Shown: positions 18,540-27,225 of the stretch, in pieces
Position numbering within the stretch: the stretch's first letter is position 1
How the letters are laid out: each line of letters begins with the position of its first letter
Assembly (NCBI RefSeq): GCF_001187535.1
Contig: NZ_LFIO01001304.1
Coordinates: forward strand, 1 to 64,000
DNA length: 64,000 nt
DNA from: Rhizobium ecuadorense
GTDB taxonomy: Bacteria > Pseudomonadota > Alphaproteobacteria > Rhizobiales > Rhizobiaceae
Direction: 5' to 3'
Program-made: the position numbers and the translations under genes
The notes under the pieces: model-generated
The model's database searches: none
Told to the model about the DNA's origin: nothing
What the model saw: only the letters and a program-made list of their open reading frames with translations

Positions 18540-19043
18540 TCAGGCGAACTGCAGATGGCGCTTGATGCCGACGTCAGGCAACTTGTCGTCATCGAGATTG
18601 GCCTTGGCGATCTCCCAGCCGAATTTCAGCGTGTTGCCTGTGGAAACCCAAATCTCGGCATCGTCGACATGGAGGGAAAGCATGGTGAGCTTCGGATCCT
18701 TCTTGCCGCCGTCATACCAGGCCGCGACGATCGAACTCCAATACTCCTCGATCTTGGCGGGGTCGGGACGCACGTCGATCATGCCGGAAAGGCAGGCGTG
18801 ATAGTCGTGATCCTTGCCGATGACGCAGAAATGCGCGCGGCTGCCGGGCTTGATGGCGCGCACGATGTCGGCATCGGCCTTGGTGTAGAACCAGATCGTG
18901 TTGGTGGTGGGATCGGCATGCGGCGCCATCGGCTGCATGTGCATATCCAGCCCGGAAATTCCGAGCATGCCGGCATGGACAGCGTTGACCTGATCCCAGA
19001 GCTGACGTGCTGGCTGTTCCTGCGCATCGCTGAGACTTGCCAT
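18540..19043 (-). CDS. Pyridoxamine 5'-phosphate oxidase-like (split-barrel flavin) protein
   Basis: A 167-residue cytoplasmic protein of the general-stress FMN-binding split-barrel group. Recognisable parts are HMQPMAPHADPTTNTIWFYTKADADIV, SRAHFCVIGKDHDYHACLSGMIDV and the late WVSTGNTLKFGWEIAKAN. Such proteins bind FMN, FAD or F420; the substrate cannot be told from sequence. It is a single gene, convergent with the MBL-fold gene and divergent from the small secreted protein. Confidence 0.8.
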   Translation of the reverse strand: MASLSDAQEQPARQLWDQVNAVHAGMLGISGLDMHMQPMAPHADPTTNTIWFYTKADADIVRAIKPGSRAHFCVIGKDHDYHACLSGMIDVRPDPAKIEEYWSSIVAAWYDGGKKDPKLTMLSLHVDDAEIWVSTGNTLKFGWEIAKANLDDDKLPDVGIKRHLQFA

Positions 19044-19179
19044 GACCGTTCCTTTCCGTTGGATGGAGTTCTTGAAACGTCATCCCCTCGCCTTTGTTCC
19101 CCGCAGAGGCAGCGGGACGACGCCGCCTTTTCAGCGTGCGGGAATATGCGATAGTGCGCCTGAACGAGAAAAGATCACC

Positions 19180-19614
19180 ATGCGAACAAAACATTCGATC
19201 CTGGTTTTGATTTTTTGCGCAGCTTTTGCGCCAACAGTCATTGCGGCAGAAAAGACCTTCAAGCCCGACGAGAACGGCCAAGTCGTCTTCGTCACCCCCA
19301 CAAGGAATATCGGCTGTGTCTATACGCCAAAGGGCGGCGTCGAAATGTATGTTCCCGAAGACGGCGGTCCGGAGCTTGCCTGCGAACGCAAAGAGCCGCT
19401 CTACGTCCGCCTCATCCTGTCGGCAAGCGGCAAGGCCTTTATCTTCGAGATGGAAGGCGATACCGCCTGCTGCAGCGATGACCATATTCTCGACTATGGC
19501 GATAGCTGGACGGGTGGGCCCTATTCCTGCACCTCCGGCACGGAGGGGCTGCGTTGCCGACGCCGGGACGGACATGGTTTCTTGGCCAGCCGCAAGCGAT
19601 TGACGGTTGACTGA
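19180..19614 (+). CDS. Small secreted cysteine-containing protein, unknown function
   Basis: A 144-residue product with a signal peptide (MRTKHSILVLIFCAAFAPTVIAAEK). The mature part has six cysteines in the order GCVY, LACERKE, TACCSDDH, YSCTS and LRCRR, which suggests disulfides in the periplasm. I do not recognise the family. ATG 19180 is preceded by GAGAAAAG; the longer open frame upstream would bury the signal peptide. Confidence 0.75.
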   Translation: MRTKHSILVLIFCAAFAPTVIAAEKTFKPDENGQVVFVTPTRNIGCVYTPKGGVEMYVPEDGGPELACERKEPLYVRLILSASGKAFIFEMEGDTACCSDDHILDYGDSWTGGPYSCTSGTEGLRCRRRDGHGFLASRKRLTVD

Positions 19615-19730
19615 GACGGGCGGCGGGCCTGCGCATCGTGCGGCAAATCCACCGCTTTTTCCTTGAACGGGTGCCGTTTCGCTCTTATAAGGCGGCCCAT
19701 TCCGAACAATGAGACGTGAACAGGGGTGCC

Positions 19731-20477
19731 ATGGCTGGCCATTCACAGTTTAAAAACATCATGCACCGCAAGGGCCGTCAGGATGCCGTGCGGTCGAAAA
19801 TGTTCTCCAAGCTTGCGCGCGAAATCACCGTAGCCGCCAAGGCCGGCCTGCCCGACCCGATGATGAACGCCCGTCTTCGCCTGGCAATCCAGAACGCCAA
19901 GGCCCAGTCCATGCCGAAGGACAATATCGACCGCGCCATCAAGAAGGCAGCCGGCGCCGACGGCGAAAACTACGATGAAGTCCGCTATGAGGGTTACGGC
20001 CCCGGCGGCACGGCGATCATCGTCGAAGCCCTGACAGACAACCGCAACCGCACCGCCTCCAACGTCCGCTCGATCTTCACCAAGGCCGGCGGAGCGCTTG
20101 GCGAAACCGGTTCGGTCTCCTTCTCCTTCGACCATGTCGGCGAAATCACCTATAAGCTTTCCGTCGGCGATGCCGACAAGATGATGGAAGCGGCAATCGA
20201 AGCCGGCGCCGACGATGTCGAGACCGACGAGGAAGGCCACTACATCACCTGCGGTTTCGAAGCCCTCGGCGAAGTGGCGAAAGCGCTGGAAGCAAGCCTC
20301 GGCGAAGCCGAAACCGTCAAGGCCGTCTGGCGCGCCCAGAACAACGTGCCGGTGGACGAAGAAAAGGCCCAGTCGCTGATGAAACTCATCGACAGCCTGG
20401 AAGACGATGACGACGTGCAGAACGTCTATTCCAACTTCGAGGTCTCGGAAGAAGTGCTGGCCAAGCTCTCGGCCTGA
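19731..20477 (+). CDS. yebC: YebC/PmpR/TACO1-family protein
   Basis: Member of a conserved family described both as DNA-binding regulators and as translation factors relieving ribosome stalling. The 248-residue product starts MAGHSQFKNIMHRKGRQD and contains FSKLAREITVAAKAGLPDP and YEGYGPGGTAIIVEALTDNRNRT, the family signatures. The usual spelling is MAGHSKW. ATG 19731 has AGGGG just upstream. A clear terminator follows. Confidence 0.95.
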   Translation: MAGHSQFKNIMHRKGRQDAVRSKMFSKLAREITVAAKAGLPDPMMNARLRLAIQNAKAQSMPKDNIDRAIKKAAGADGENYDEVRYEGYGPGGTAIIVEALTDNRNRTASNVRSIFTKAGGALGETGSVSFSFDHVGEITYKLSVGDADKMMEAAIEAGADDVETDEEGHYITCGFEALGEVAKALEASLGEAETVKAVWRAQNNVPVDEEKAQSLMKLIDSLEDDDDVQNVYSNFEVSEEVLAKLSA

Positions 20478-20501
20478 TTCTCCTCAATCGATCGCCCATG
20501 G

Positions 20502-20529
20502 AAAACCCGGCCGTGACGCCGGGTTTTTT
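20502..20529 (+). terminator. Rho-independent terminator after yebC
   Basis: AAAACCCGG and CCGGGTTTTTT form a stem separated by a short GC loop, with a six-T tail on the plus strand, 25 bp after the yebC stop. It may also serve the convergent monooxygenase gene. Confidence 0.85.
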
Positions 20530-20553
20530 GTGCCGAGCTGCGCCTTTGCGGAT

Positions 20554-21555
20554 CTATGCGGCGGCGCGCATGAAGCTTCCCAAGCCCGCAAAGAGTTCGA
20601 CCGATCTCAGCCGCGTCTCGATATCATGGATAGGCATCGAGATGATCACCTCGTCGGCCTGCGTTTCCTTGAGAAACTCCGTCAGTTTCGCCTCCGCCGT
20701 CTTCGGCGATCCGACCACGGCATAACGCAGCGTATGCTCGACGTTCATCTTCTCCATCGGCGACCAGAAATTTTCCATATCGGCCACCGGGCGTGGGAAC
20801 GGGCCGCGGACATTGCGGCGCAGGTTGACGAATTGCTGCTCGGCGGAGGTGAAATGGTAGCGTGCCTCCTCGTCCGTATCGGCCACCGCGCCCATGACGC
20901 CGACCATCACATAGGGCTTGTCGAGCGTCGCCGAGGGCTGGAAGCGGTCACGGTAGATCGCGATCGCATCGAGCAGCATGTCGGGCGCGAAATGCGAGGC
21001 GAAGGCATAGGGAAGCCCGAGCATGGCGGCAAGCTGGGCGCTGTAGAGGCTGGAACCGAGCAGCCAGATCGGAATATGCGAACCGTTGCCGGGAACGGCG
21101 AGGATCGCCTGGTTCTCGACCGGCGTGCCGAGCAACTGCTGCAGTTCGACCACGTCGTTCGGAAAGCTGTTGGCGCCGGCCTCGAGGTTGCGCCGCAGTG
21201 CCTGTGCCGTGCGCATGTCCGTCCCCGGCGCACGTCCGAGGCCGAGATCGACGCGGCCGGGGAAAAGCGCCTCCAAGGTGCCGAACTGCTCGGCGATGAC
21301 GAGCGGCGAATGATTGGGCAGCATGATGCCGCCGGAGCCGATGCGGATGCTTTTCGTCGCCGCCCCGACATGACCGATGACGACTGATGTGGCCGCACTG
21401 GCGATCCCCGGCATGCCGTGATGCTCGGCGAGCCAGAAGCGCTTGTAACCGAATTCCTCGGCCTTGCGCGCCATCCGCGCAGAGCTCTCGAGAGACTGGC
21501 TAACGGTGCTGCCGTCGGCAATGGGGGAAAGGTCGAGTATGGAGAAGGGAACCAT
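20554..21555 (-). CDS. Luciferase-like flavin-dependent monooxygenase
   Basis: A 333-residue LLM-class oxidoreductase (bacterial-luciferase TIM barrel, using FMNH2 and O2). It begins VPFSILDLSPIADGSTVSQSL and has FGYKRFWLAEHHGMPGIASAATSV, IRIGSGGIMLPNHSPLVIAEQFGTLEALFPGR and DLGLGRAPGTD, all typical of the family. The substrate is not predictable. The start at 21555 is chosen by homology to the family's N-terminus. It stands alone between yebC and the chemoreceptor. Confidence 0.9.
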   Translation of the reverse strand: MVPFSILDLSPIADGSTVSQSLESSARMARKAEEFGYKRFWLAEHHGMPGIASAATSVVIGHVGAATKSIRIGSGGIMLPNHSPLVIAEQFGTLEALFPGRVDLGLGRAPGTDMRTAQALRRNLEAGANSFPNDVVELQQLLGTPVENQAILAVPGNGSHIPIWLLGSSLYSAQLAAMLGLPYAFASHFAPDMLLDAIAIYRDRFQPSATLDKPYVMVGVMGAVADTDEEARYHFTSAEQQFVNLRRNVRGPFPRPVADMENFWSPMEKMNVEHTLRYAVVGSPKTAEAKLTEFLKETQADEVIISMPIHDIETRLRSVELFAGLGSFMRAAA

Positions 21556-21631
21556 GGGAAACCTGCCGGGCAAGTGAAAGATGCAGCCTATGTAGGTTCG
21601 CCCCCGCGCCATTCCAAACCATGTGCGCAAT

Positions 21632-21663
21632 CAAAAGGGCCGCGCGAGCGCGACCCTTTTGAT
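21632..21663 (-). terminator. Terminator of the chemoreceptor gene
   Basis: TCAAAAGGG and CCCTTTTGA flank a GC-rich core, about 20 bp past the chemoreceptor stop. On the minus strand the stem ends in TTTT. The symmetry would let it act in both directions. Confidence 0.6.
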
Positions 21664-21683
21664 TGCAATACTGGAACCGATGT

Positions 21684-23999
21684 CTACCGGTGACGGCGCA
21701 GCACATGCACCTCGGCGCTCGGCGTGTGGTGGTCAGGCGGCAACGTGAAATTGCCGAGCTGGCGGTCCATTTCCAGGGCTTCCGTCGCCAGCCTGTGGAT
21801 CGCCGCCGTCGTCTCCTCGACCATCGAGGCATTCTGCTGCGTCATTGCGTCGAGCTCGGCGACGGCGCTGTTGATCTCCCGCAATGTATTGGCTTCCTCG
21901 CGCGTCGCACCCATGATGTCGTTGATCTGTGCGTTGATCGCCTCGACACGGGCACCGATGCCGGTCAGCGCAACGCCCGCTTTTTCCACAAGCGACACGC
22001 CGCTTTCGACCTCATGCGTCGATTTCTGCAGCAGGCTGGAGATCTCCTTGGCCGCGCTCGACGAGCGCTGGGCGAGTTCGCGCACTTCCATGGCGACAAC
22101 GGCGAAGCCCTTGCCCGATTCACCGGCACGCGCCGCCTCGACGCCGGCATTGAGCGCCAGGAGGTTGGTCTGGAAGGCGATATCGTCGATGACCGAGATG
22201 ATCGTGTTGATCTGGCGCGAGGAGGTCTGGATGGCCTCCATCGCTGCGATCGTCTCGCGCATGATCTCGCCGGAGCCGGTCGTCTCCTTCTTGGCGTCGC
22301 GGGCGATACGCTCGGCCTGTTCGGCCCGCTCGATCTGTTGGCGGACGGACTGGGTGATGGCGCTGATCGCATTCGCCGTCTCGGTGATCGAGCCGGCCTG
22401 GCGCTCGGTGCGGCCGGCAAGCTCGTCGGCGCCGGTGCGCATCTCCTCGGAGCCGGCACGCACCGCCATCGAGTTGCCGCCGATGGCCGTCATGGTTTCG
22501 CTGAGAGTCGCCAGCGCTTCGTTGAAATTGATGCGCAGGCTTTCGAGCTCGTTCGGGAAGCGCCGATCGATCTGATAGGCGAGATCGCCGCTCGCCAGAT
22601 GATGCAGGCCTTCATCGATCGCCTCGACCACCTGCTGCAGCGTCTTCGCCTCGGCCTCGCGCTCAGCCAGATTCTGCTGGCGGTCGCGATCGGCCTGCAG
22701 GCGTGTCTCTTCGCTGGCGACCTCGAGTTCGCGGCTTTCGATCAGCGACTGCCGGAAACGGGCGAGCGCATTCGCCATCGTGCCGATCTCGTCCTTGCGG
22801 TTCAGGCTGCCGATCTCGCTATCGAGCTTGCCGTCGGCAACGTCGCGGGTGACGCCGGCAAGCCGCGCAAGCGGCGAAAACAGGAAATTGGTGACGAGGC
22901 CGGTCGCCACCGCCATGACGACGAGCACGCCGATGCCGATCATCGTCAGCAGCGTGGCGATCTCGATCGAGCCAGCATTGAGCTCGCTCAAGAGCACGCT
23001 TTCGACGACGAGAAAGCGGTCACCGCGGTAGTCGATGCCGCGGACATAGGCGCGGGCCGGCCCGTCCGTCCTGTCGAAATCGGCCACCGACATCGCCGAA
23101 CTGGCAAGCGCGTCCTTGATGAAGGTGAATGGGGTCGCATCGAGCGTCGCAAGCTTGCCGCTCGGGTCGAGACCGATAGCGGAACCATCGCCGGAGACGA
23201 TCGCCGCCCGCGCCGTGCTGTCCTGGACAATGCCCTTACCAAGGATGCTGGTGACGATGTCGTCGCGCACCTTGAAGAGGAAGATGCCCTTGGCCGCCCC
23301 GAGCTTGACGATAGGCACGGCATAGAAGATCGCCGATTTGCCGCTTGCGGCATCGACGCGAAGGCCGGAAAAGCCCGTCGGTGCGGCATCATCGGTCGCC
23401 TTGGCGGTATTCTCGATCGCCTTGGCGAAGGCGATGCCGGCGCCGGTTGCCTTCCAGGCGTCCGACTTCAGGTTTTCGGCGAAGTCGTCCTGCTTCTTGT
23501 AGGAATAAAGCACGGTGCCGTCGAGATCGGCGATCAACAGATCGCTGAAGGCGGTATCCTCAAGATCGCGGGCGACCTCGCCCTGCGTCTTCTCATGGTT
23601 CGAATAATAAAAGCCGCTCGGCCCTTCCGGCTTCATCAGCTTCTCGCGCTGATCGGCCGGGTTGGGATTGGCCGTGATGAAAACCTTCTTCAACTCGGCG
23701 CGGGCATCGCCGGAGGTTTTCTCGATGGTCTTCCAGCCGCTCTTCAGGCTGGTGATCGACATCTGCAGCGCTTCGATGCGTGCGATGGAATTTGCCTGGT
23801 TTTCAAGCTGCGTTAGCTGGTCCTGCAGCATGTCGCCGCGAAAGATCAGCACGCTCTCCTTGGCCTTCAGCGCCTGCTCGTCGGAGATCCGGCTGCTGGC
23901 GAAATAGGCAAGCACGTCGATCACGGCAATCGACAGCACGGTCAGCAGAATGAATGTGGCAATGACCTTGAAGGACAGGGACTGAAATCTCTGAGCCAT
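21684..23999 (-). CDS. Methyl-accepting chemotaxis protein
   Basis: A 771-residue chemoreceptor. Membrane segments at about 13-35 and 325-350 flank a large periplasmic sensor. A HAMP domain follows (PLARLAGVTRDVADGKLDSEI) with a second HAMP-like part, then the signalling coiled coil with the hairpin tip IDDIAFQTNLLALNAGVEAARAGE. The C-terminal end has no clear CheR-tether pentapeptide (final residues EVHVLRRHR). ATG 23999 has AGGGGG upstream. It is orphaned here; the nearest che genes are 38 kb away. Confidence 0.94.
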   Translation of the reverse strand: MAQRFQSLSFKVIATFILLTVLSIAVIDVLAYFASSRISDEQALKAKESVLIFRGDMLQDQLTQLENQANSIARIEALQMSITSLKSGWKTIEKTSGDARAELKKVFITANPNPADQREKLMKPEGPSGFYYSNHEKTQGEVARDLEDTAFSDLLIADLDGTVLYSYKKQDDFAENLKSDAWKATGAGIAFAKAIENTAKATDDAAPTGFSGLRVDAASGKSAIFYAVPIVKLGAAKGIFLFKVRDDIVTSILGKGIVQDSTARAAIVSGDGSAIGLDPSGKLATLDATPFTFIKDALASSAMSVADFDRTDGPARAYVRGIDYRGDRFLVVESVLLSELNAGSIEIATLLTMIGIGVLVVMAVATGLVTNFLFSPLARLAGVTRDVADGKLDSEIGSLNRKDEIGTMANALARFRQSLIESRELEVASEETRLQADRDRQQNLAEREAEAKTLQQVVEAIDEGLHHLASGDLAYQIDRRFPNELESLRINFNEALATLSETMTAIGGNSMAVRAGSEEMRTGADELAGRTERQAGSITETANAISAITQSVRQQIERAEQAERIARDAKKETTGSGEIMRETIAAMEAIQTSSRQINTIISVIDDIAFQTNLLALNAGVEAARAGESGKGFAVVAMEVRELAQRSSSAAKEISSLLQKSTHEVESGVSLVEKAGVALTGIGARVEAINAQINDIMGATREEANTLREINSAVAELDAMTQQNASMVEETTAAIHRLATEALEMDRQLGNFTLPPDHHTPSAEVHVLRRHR

Positions 24000-24242
24000 G
24001 TACGACGAACCCCCTCTGACACACCTGCCGGCGTGGGCACGCAGCGCATGCCTGATCGACTGATCTTTGAACAGAACATCGGGGGGCTTATCTCCTTGCG
24101 ACACGAGACCCCCTTCGTATTTGACACTAGAATTCAAGCATCTGTTTTAATTCGCGGTAAATGGAGCGTCTTAAATCCGAGAATGTTTTTGTTTTGTTCA
24201 CATATCGATGGCAGTTATTTCGCAGTCGTTCTAGGTTGAACC

Positions 24243-24752
24243 ATGCAAAATACGATTCGCATCATCGGCATCGATCCCGGCCTTCGCCGCACCGGCTGGG
24301 GAATTATCGACACGCTGGGCAATTCCCTGCGATTTGTCGCCTCCGGCACCGTGACCTCCGATGGAGACATGGACCTCGCCTCTCGCCTCTGCCAGTTGCA
24401 TGACGGCCTGGCGGAGGTCGTCCATGCTTACAAGCCGGATGAAGCCGCTGTCGAACAGACCTTCGTCAACAAGGATGCGGTGGCGACCCTCAAGCTCGGC
24501 CAGGCCCGCGGGATCGCCATGCTGGTGCCGGCGCGCGCCGGGCTGCACGTCTCAGAATACGCCCCGAATGCCGTGAAGAAGGCCGTCATCGGCGTCGGCC
24601 ACGGCGAAAAACGTCAGATTCACATGATGCTGAAGATCCTGATGCCGAAGGTCGAATTCAAGGGCGACGACGCCGCCGACGCGCTGGCGATCGCCATCTG
24701 CCATGCGCATAATCGCGGCAGCAACCGGATGCGGCAGGCATTGGCCGACTAA
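24243..24752 (+). CDS. ruvC: Holliday junction resolvase RuvC
   Basis: Cuts Holliday junctions together with RuvAB. The 169-residue product has the acidic active site: Asp11 in IIGIDPGLRRTGWG, the Glu in EAAVEQTFVNKDA, and two Asp in FKGDDAADALAIAICHAH. It is normally followed directly by ruvA; here a toxin-antitoxin pair sits between them. Confidence 0.97.
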   Translation: MQNTIRIIGIDPGLRRTGWGIIDTLGNSLRFVASGTVTSDGDMDLASRLCQLHDGLAEVVHAYKPDEAAVEQTFVNKDAVATLKLGQARGIAMLVPARAGLHVSEYAPNAVKKAVIGVGHGEKRQIHMMLKILMPKVEFKGDDAADALAIAICHAHNRGSNRMRQALAD

Positions 24753-24809
24753 TCTGTTCTTGACTTGTTCCGGAGGTAAGGATAATTCTTACTTTGAAGG
24801 AGCAACAAG

Positions 24810-25061
24810 ATGCGCGTCACCTCCAAAGGCCAGGTCACCATTCCTCGCGATCTCAGGGAGCTTGCCGGCATCGAGACCAACAGCGAGGTCATCTTCTCGA
24901 TCGAGGGCGGCAAGCTCGTCCTCTCGCCGAAGAATGGCAAGCAGGAGATCGAGGATCGAGGTCGGCTGGACCGCTTCCTGCAAACGATCCGCCGTCTCGA
25001 AGGAACCGGTGATCAGGCGATCGATGCCGAAGACCTCATGTCGATGACCCGTGATCGCTGA
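24810..25061 (+). CDS. AbrB/MazE-type antitoxin
   Basis: An 83-residue protein with the swapped-hairpin AbrB DNA-binding start MRVTSKGQVTIPRDLRELAGI and a charged, probably flexible C-terminus that would bind the toxin. AAGGAG precedes the ATG. Its TGA shares one base with the start of the PIN-domain gene, a spacing typical of toxin-antitoxin operons. Such antitoxins usually repress their own promoter, probably here in the 57-bp gap after ruvC. Confidence 0.9.
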   Translation: MRVTSKGQVTIPRDLRELAGIETNSEVIFSIEGGKLVLSPKNGKQEIEDRGRLDRFLQTIRRLEGTGDQAIDAEDLMSMTRDR

Positions 25062-25474
25062 TGGCGACGCTTGTCGATACAAACATACTCGTCGATCTGG
25101 CTGTGGCCGGTTCGGACTGGCACTGTTGGTCGCGTCGGAAAATGCTCGACGTCTTCAGAGATGGGCCGGTCCTCATAAATCCGATCATCTATTCCGAATT
25201 TTCCGTTCGCTACGACGATATGGATGAAGTTGAGCAACTGCTTCCGCAGGATGAATTCCGCCGCGAGAACCTACCCTGGCCGGCAGCTTTTGCCGCGGCT
25301 CAAGCCTTCCGGCTGTACCGTCGCGCCGGCGGAGGACGCGAACGGATATTGTCCGACTTCCTCATCGGCGCCCATGCGGCGATCAGGGGCTATAAAATTT
25401 TGACCCGCGATCCCAGTGGATACAGGTCTTATTTCCCCTCCGTGGAACTTATCACGCCCGAAACGCACCCTTGA
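25061..25474 (+). CDS. PIN-domain ribonuclease toxin (VapC type)
   Basis: A 137-residue PIN-domain protein. The four acidic residues expected for metal binding are visible: Asp6 (LVDTNILVDL), Glu46 (IYSEFSV), Asp99 (ILSDFLIGAHA) and Asp117 (LTRDPSGY). The toxic activity, probably RNA cleavage, is inferred from the family. It overlaps its antitoxin gene by one base and ends 13 bp before ruvA, so ruvA translation may depend on this transcript. Confidence 0.9.
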   Translation: MATLVDTNILVDLAVAGSDWHCWSRRKMLDVFRDGPVLINPIIYSEFSVRYDDMDEVEQLLPQDEFRRENLPWPAAFAAAQAFRLYRRAGGGRERILSDFLIGAHAAIRGYKILTRDPSGYRSYFPSVELITPETHP

Positions 25475-25487
25475 GAGACCGCGCCCC

Positions 25488-26102
25488 ATGATCGGCAAGC
25501 TGAAAGGCACCATAGACGAGATCGGCGAAGACTATGTGCTCGTCGATGTGCACGGCGTCTGCTACGTCGCCCATTGCTCGGCCCGCACCCTGTCCAAGCT
25601 CGGCTCAGCCGGCGAGGCCTGCGTGCTGTTCATCGAGACCTATGTGCGCGAGGACCAGTTGAAGCTCTTCGGCTTCATGACCGCATTGGAGCGGGAATGG
25701 TTCAACCTGCTGCAGAGCGTCCAGGGGGTGGGCGCCAAGGTGGCGCTTGCCGTGCTCTCGACGTTGACGCCGGGCGAACTCGCCAATGCGATCGCCCTGC
25801 AGGACCGCGCCGCCGTCTCCCGCGCGCCGGGCGTCGGCCCGAAAGTGGCAATGCGCCTCGTCACCGAGCTCAAGAACCGGGCGCCGGCCTATGCCGGGGA
25901 AGCGATCAACATCGCCCTCAAGCAGGAACTCGGCGAAGGGGTCGCGGCCGCACCCGTTGCCGACGCGGTTTCCGCGCTGACCAACCTCGGCTACAGCAGA
26001 GACCAGGCGGCGAATGCCGTTGCCGCGGCGATGAAGGTGGCCGGCGATGGCGCCGACAGCGCCAAGCTGATCAGACTGGGATTGAAGGAATTGGCGCGGT
26101 GA
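25488..26102 (+). CDS. ruvA: Holliday junction DNA helicase subunit RuvA
   Basis: Binds the four-way junction and loads RuvB. The 204-residue product begins MIGKLKGTIDEIGEDYVLVDV (OB fold). It has the HhH region LLQSVQGVGAKVALAVLSTL and APGVGPKVAMRLVTELKNR, and the C-terminal domain III (ALTNLGYSRDQAANAVAAA) that contacts RuvB. ATG 25488 is chosen by this conserved start; the longer open frame runs into the toxin gene. Confidence 0.97.
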   Translation: MIGKLKGTIDEIGEDYVLVDVHGVCYVAHCSARTLSKLGSAGEACVLFIETYVREDQLKLFGFMTALEREWFNLLQSVQGVGAKVALAVLSTLTPGELANAIALQDRAAVSRAPGVGPKVAMRLVTELKNRAPAYAGEAINIALKQELGEGVAAAPVADAVSALTNLGYSRDQAANAVAAAMKVAGDGADSAKLIRLGLKELAR

Positions 26103-26184
26103 AGGCCGGAAAACCGATGATTGGATGTCGAGGCAGCCGATTTTTGGTGTATTGCTGTGACAGGTTTCAAAACGGAATGAGAGC

Positions 26185-27225
26185 ATGAGCGAACCCGCCC
26201 GCCTGATATCGCCGGAAAAGCGGGGCGAAGATCTAGACATCACGTTGCGCCCGCAATCGCTGGACGAATTCACCGGCCAGGCGGAAGCGCGCGCCAATCT
26301 GAAAGTCTTCATCGAGGCGGCGAAGAATCGCGGCGAGGCGCTAGACCATGTGCTCTTCGTCGGCCCACCCGGCCTCGGCAAGACGACGCTGGCGCAAATC
26401 ATGGCGAAGGAGCTCGGCGTCAATTTCCGCTCGACGTCCGGTCCGGTGATTGCCAAGGCCGGCGATCTCGCCGCCCTGCTCACCAATCTCGAAGAGCGCG
26501 ACGTTCTCTTCATCGACGAGATTCATCGCCTCAATCCCGCCGTTGAAGAAATCCTCTATCCGGCCATGGAAGATTTCCAGCTCGACCTGATCATCGGCGA
26601 AGGCCCTGCCGCCCGCTCGGTGAAAATCGATCTGTCGAAATTCACCCTCGTGGCGGCGACCACCCGTCTCGGCCTGCTGACGACGCCGCTGCGCGACCGC
26701 TTCGGCATCCCGGTGCGCCTGAGCTTCTATACGGTCGAGGAGCTGGAGCTGATCGTGCGCCGCGGCGCGCGGCTGATGAACCTGCCGATAACCGAAGAGG
26801 GCGCCCGCGAGATCGCAAGACGCGCCCGCGGCACGCCGCGCATCGCCGGCCGGTTGCTGCGGCGCGTGCGCGACTTCGCCGAGGTGGCAAGGGCCGAGGC
26901 CGTCACCCGCGAGATCGCCGACGAGGCGCTGACCCGCTTGCTCGTCGACAATGTCGGCTTCGACCAGCTCGACAAACGTTACCTCAACATGATCGCCGTC
27001 AATTTCGGCGGCGGGCCGGTCGGTATCGAAACCATCGCCGCCGGCCTTTCCGAGCCGCGCGACGCGATCGAGGACATCATTGAGCCTTATATGATCCAGC
27101 AGGGTTTCATTCAGCGCACGCCGCGCGGCCGTGTTCTGACCGCAATCGCGTGGAAACATCTCGGAATGCAACCGCCCAAGGAATTGGAGGCTGCGCAGTT
27201 CCGGCTGTTCCAGGAGGACAACTGA
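26185..27225 (+). CDS. ruvB: Holliday junction branch-migration ATPase RuvB
   Basis: AAA+ motor that drives branch migration with RuvA. The 346-residue protein has LRPQSLDEFTGQ, Walker A GPPGLGKT (60-67), Walker B VLFIDEIHRLN, sensor VAATTRLGLLTTPLRDRFG and the C-terminal winged helix ending TPRGRVLTAIAW. The stop TGA is followed at once by the GTG of the next gene. Confidence 0.98.
   Translation: MSEPARLISPEKRGEDLDITLRPQSLDEFTGQAEARANLKVFIEAAKNRGEALDHVLFVGPPGLGKTTLAQIMAKELGVNFRSTSGPVIAKAGDLAALLTNLEERDVLFIDEIHRLNPAVEEILYPAMEDFQLDLIIGEGPAARSVKIDLSKFTLVAATTRLGLLTTPLRDRFGIPVRLSFYTVEELELIVRRGARLMNLPITEEGAREIARRARGTPRIAGRLLRRVRDFAEVARAEAVTREIADEALTRLLVDNVGFDQLDKRYLNMIAVNFGGGPVGIETIAAGLSEPRDAIEDIIEPYMIQQGFIQRTPRGRVLTAIAWKHLGMQPPKELEAAQFRLFQEDN

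Noticed and set aside
21663..23816. 717-codon plus-strand open frame
   Set aside because: It is antisense to the chemoreceptor and has no recognisable motif.
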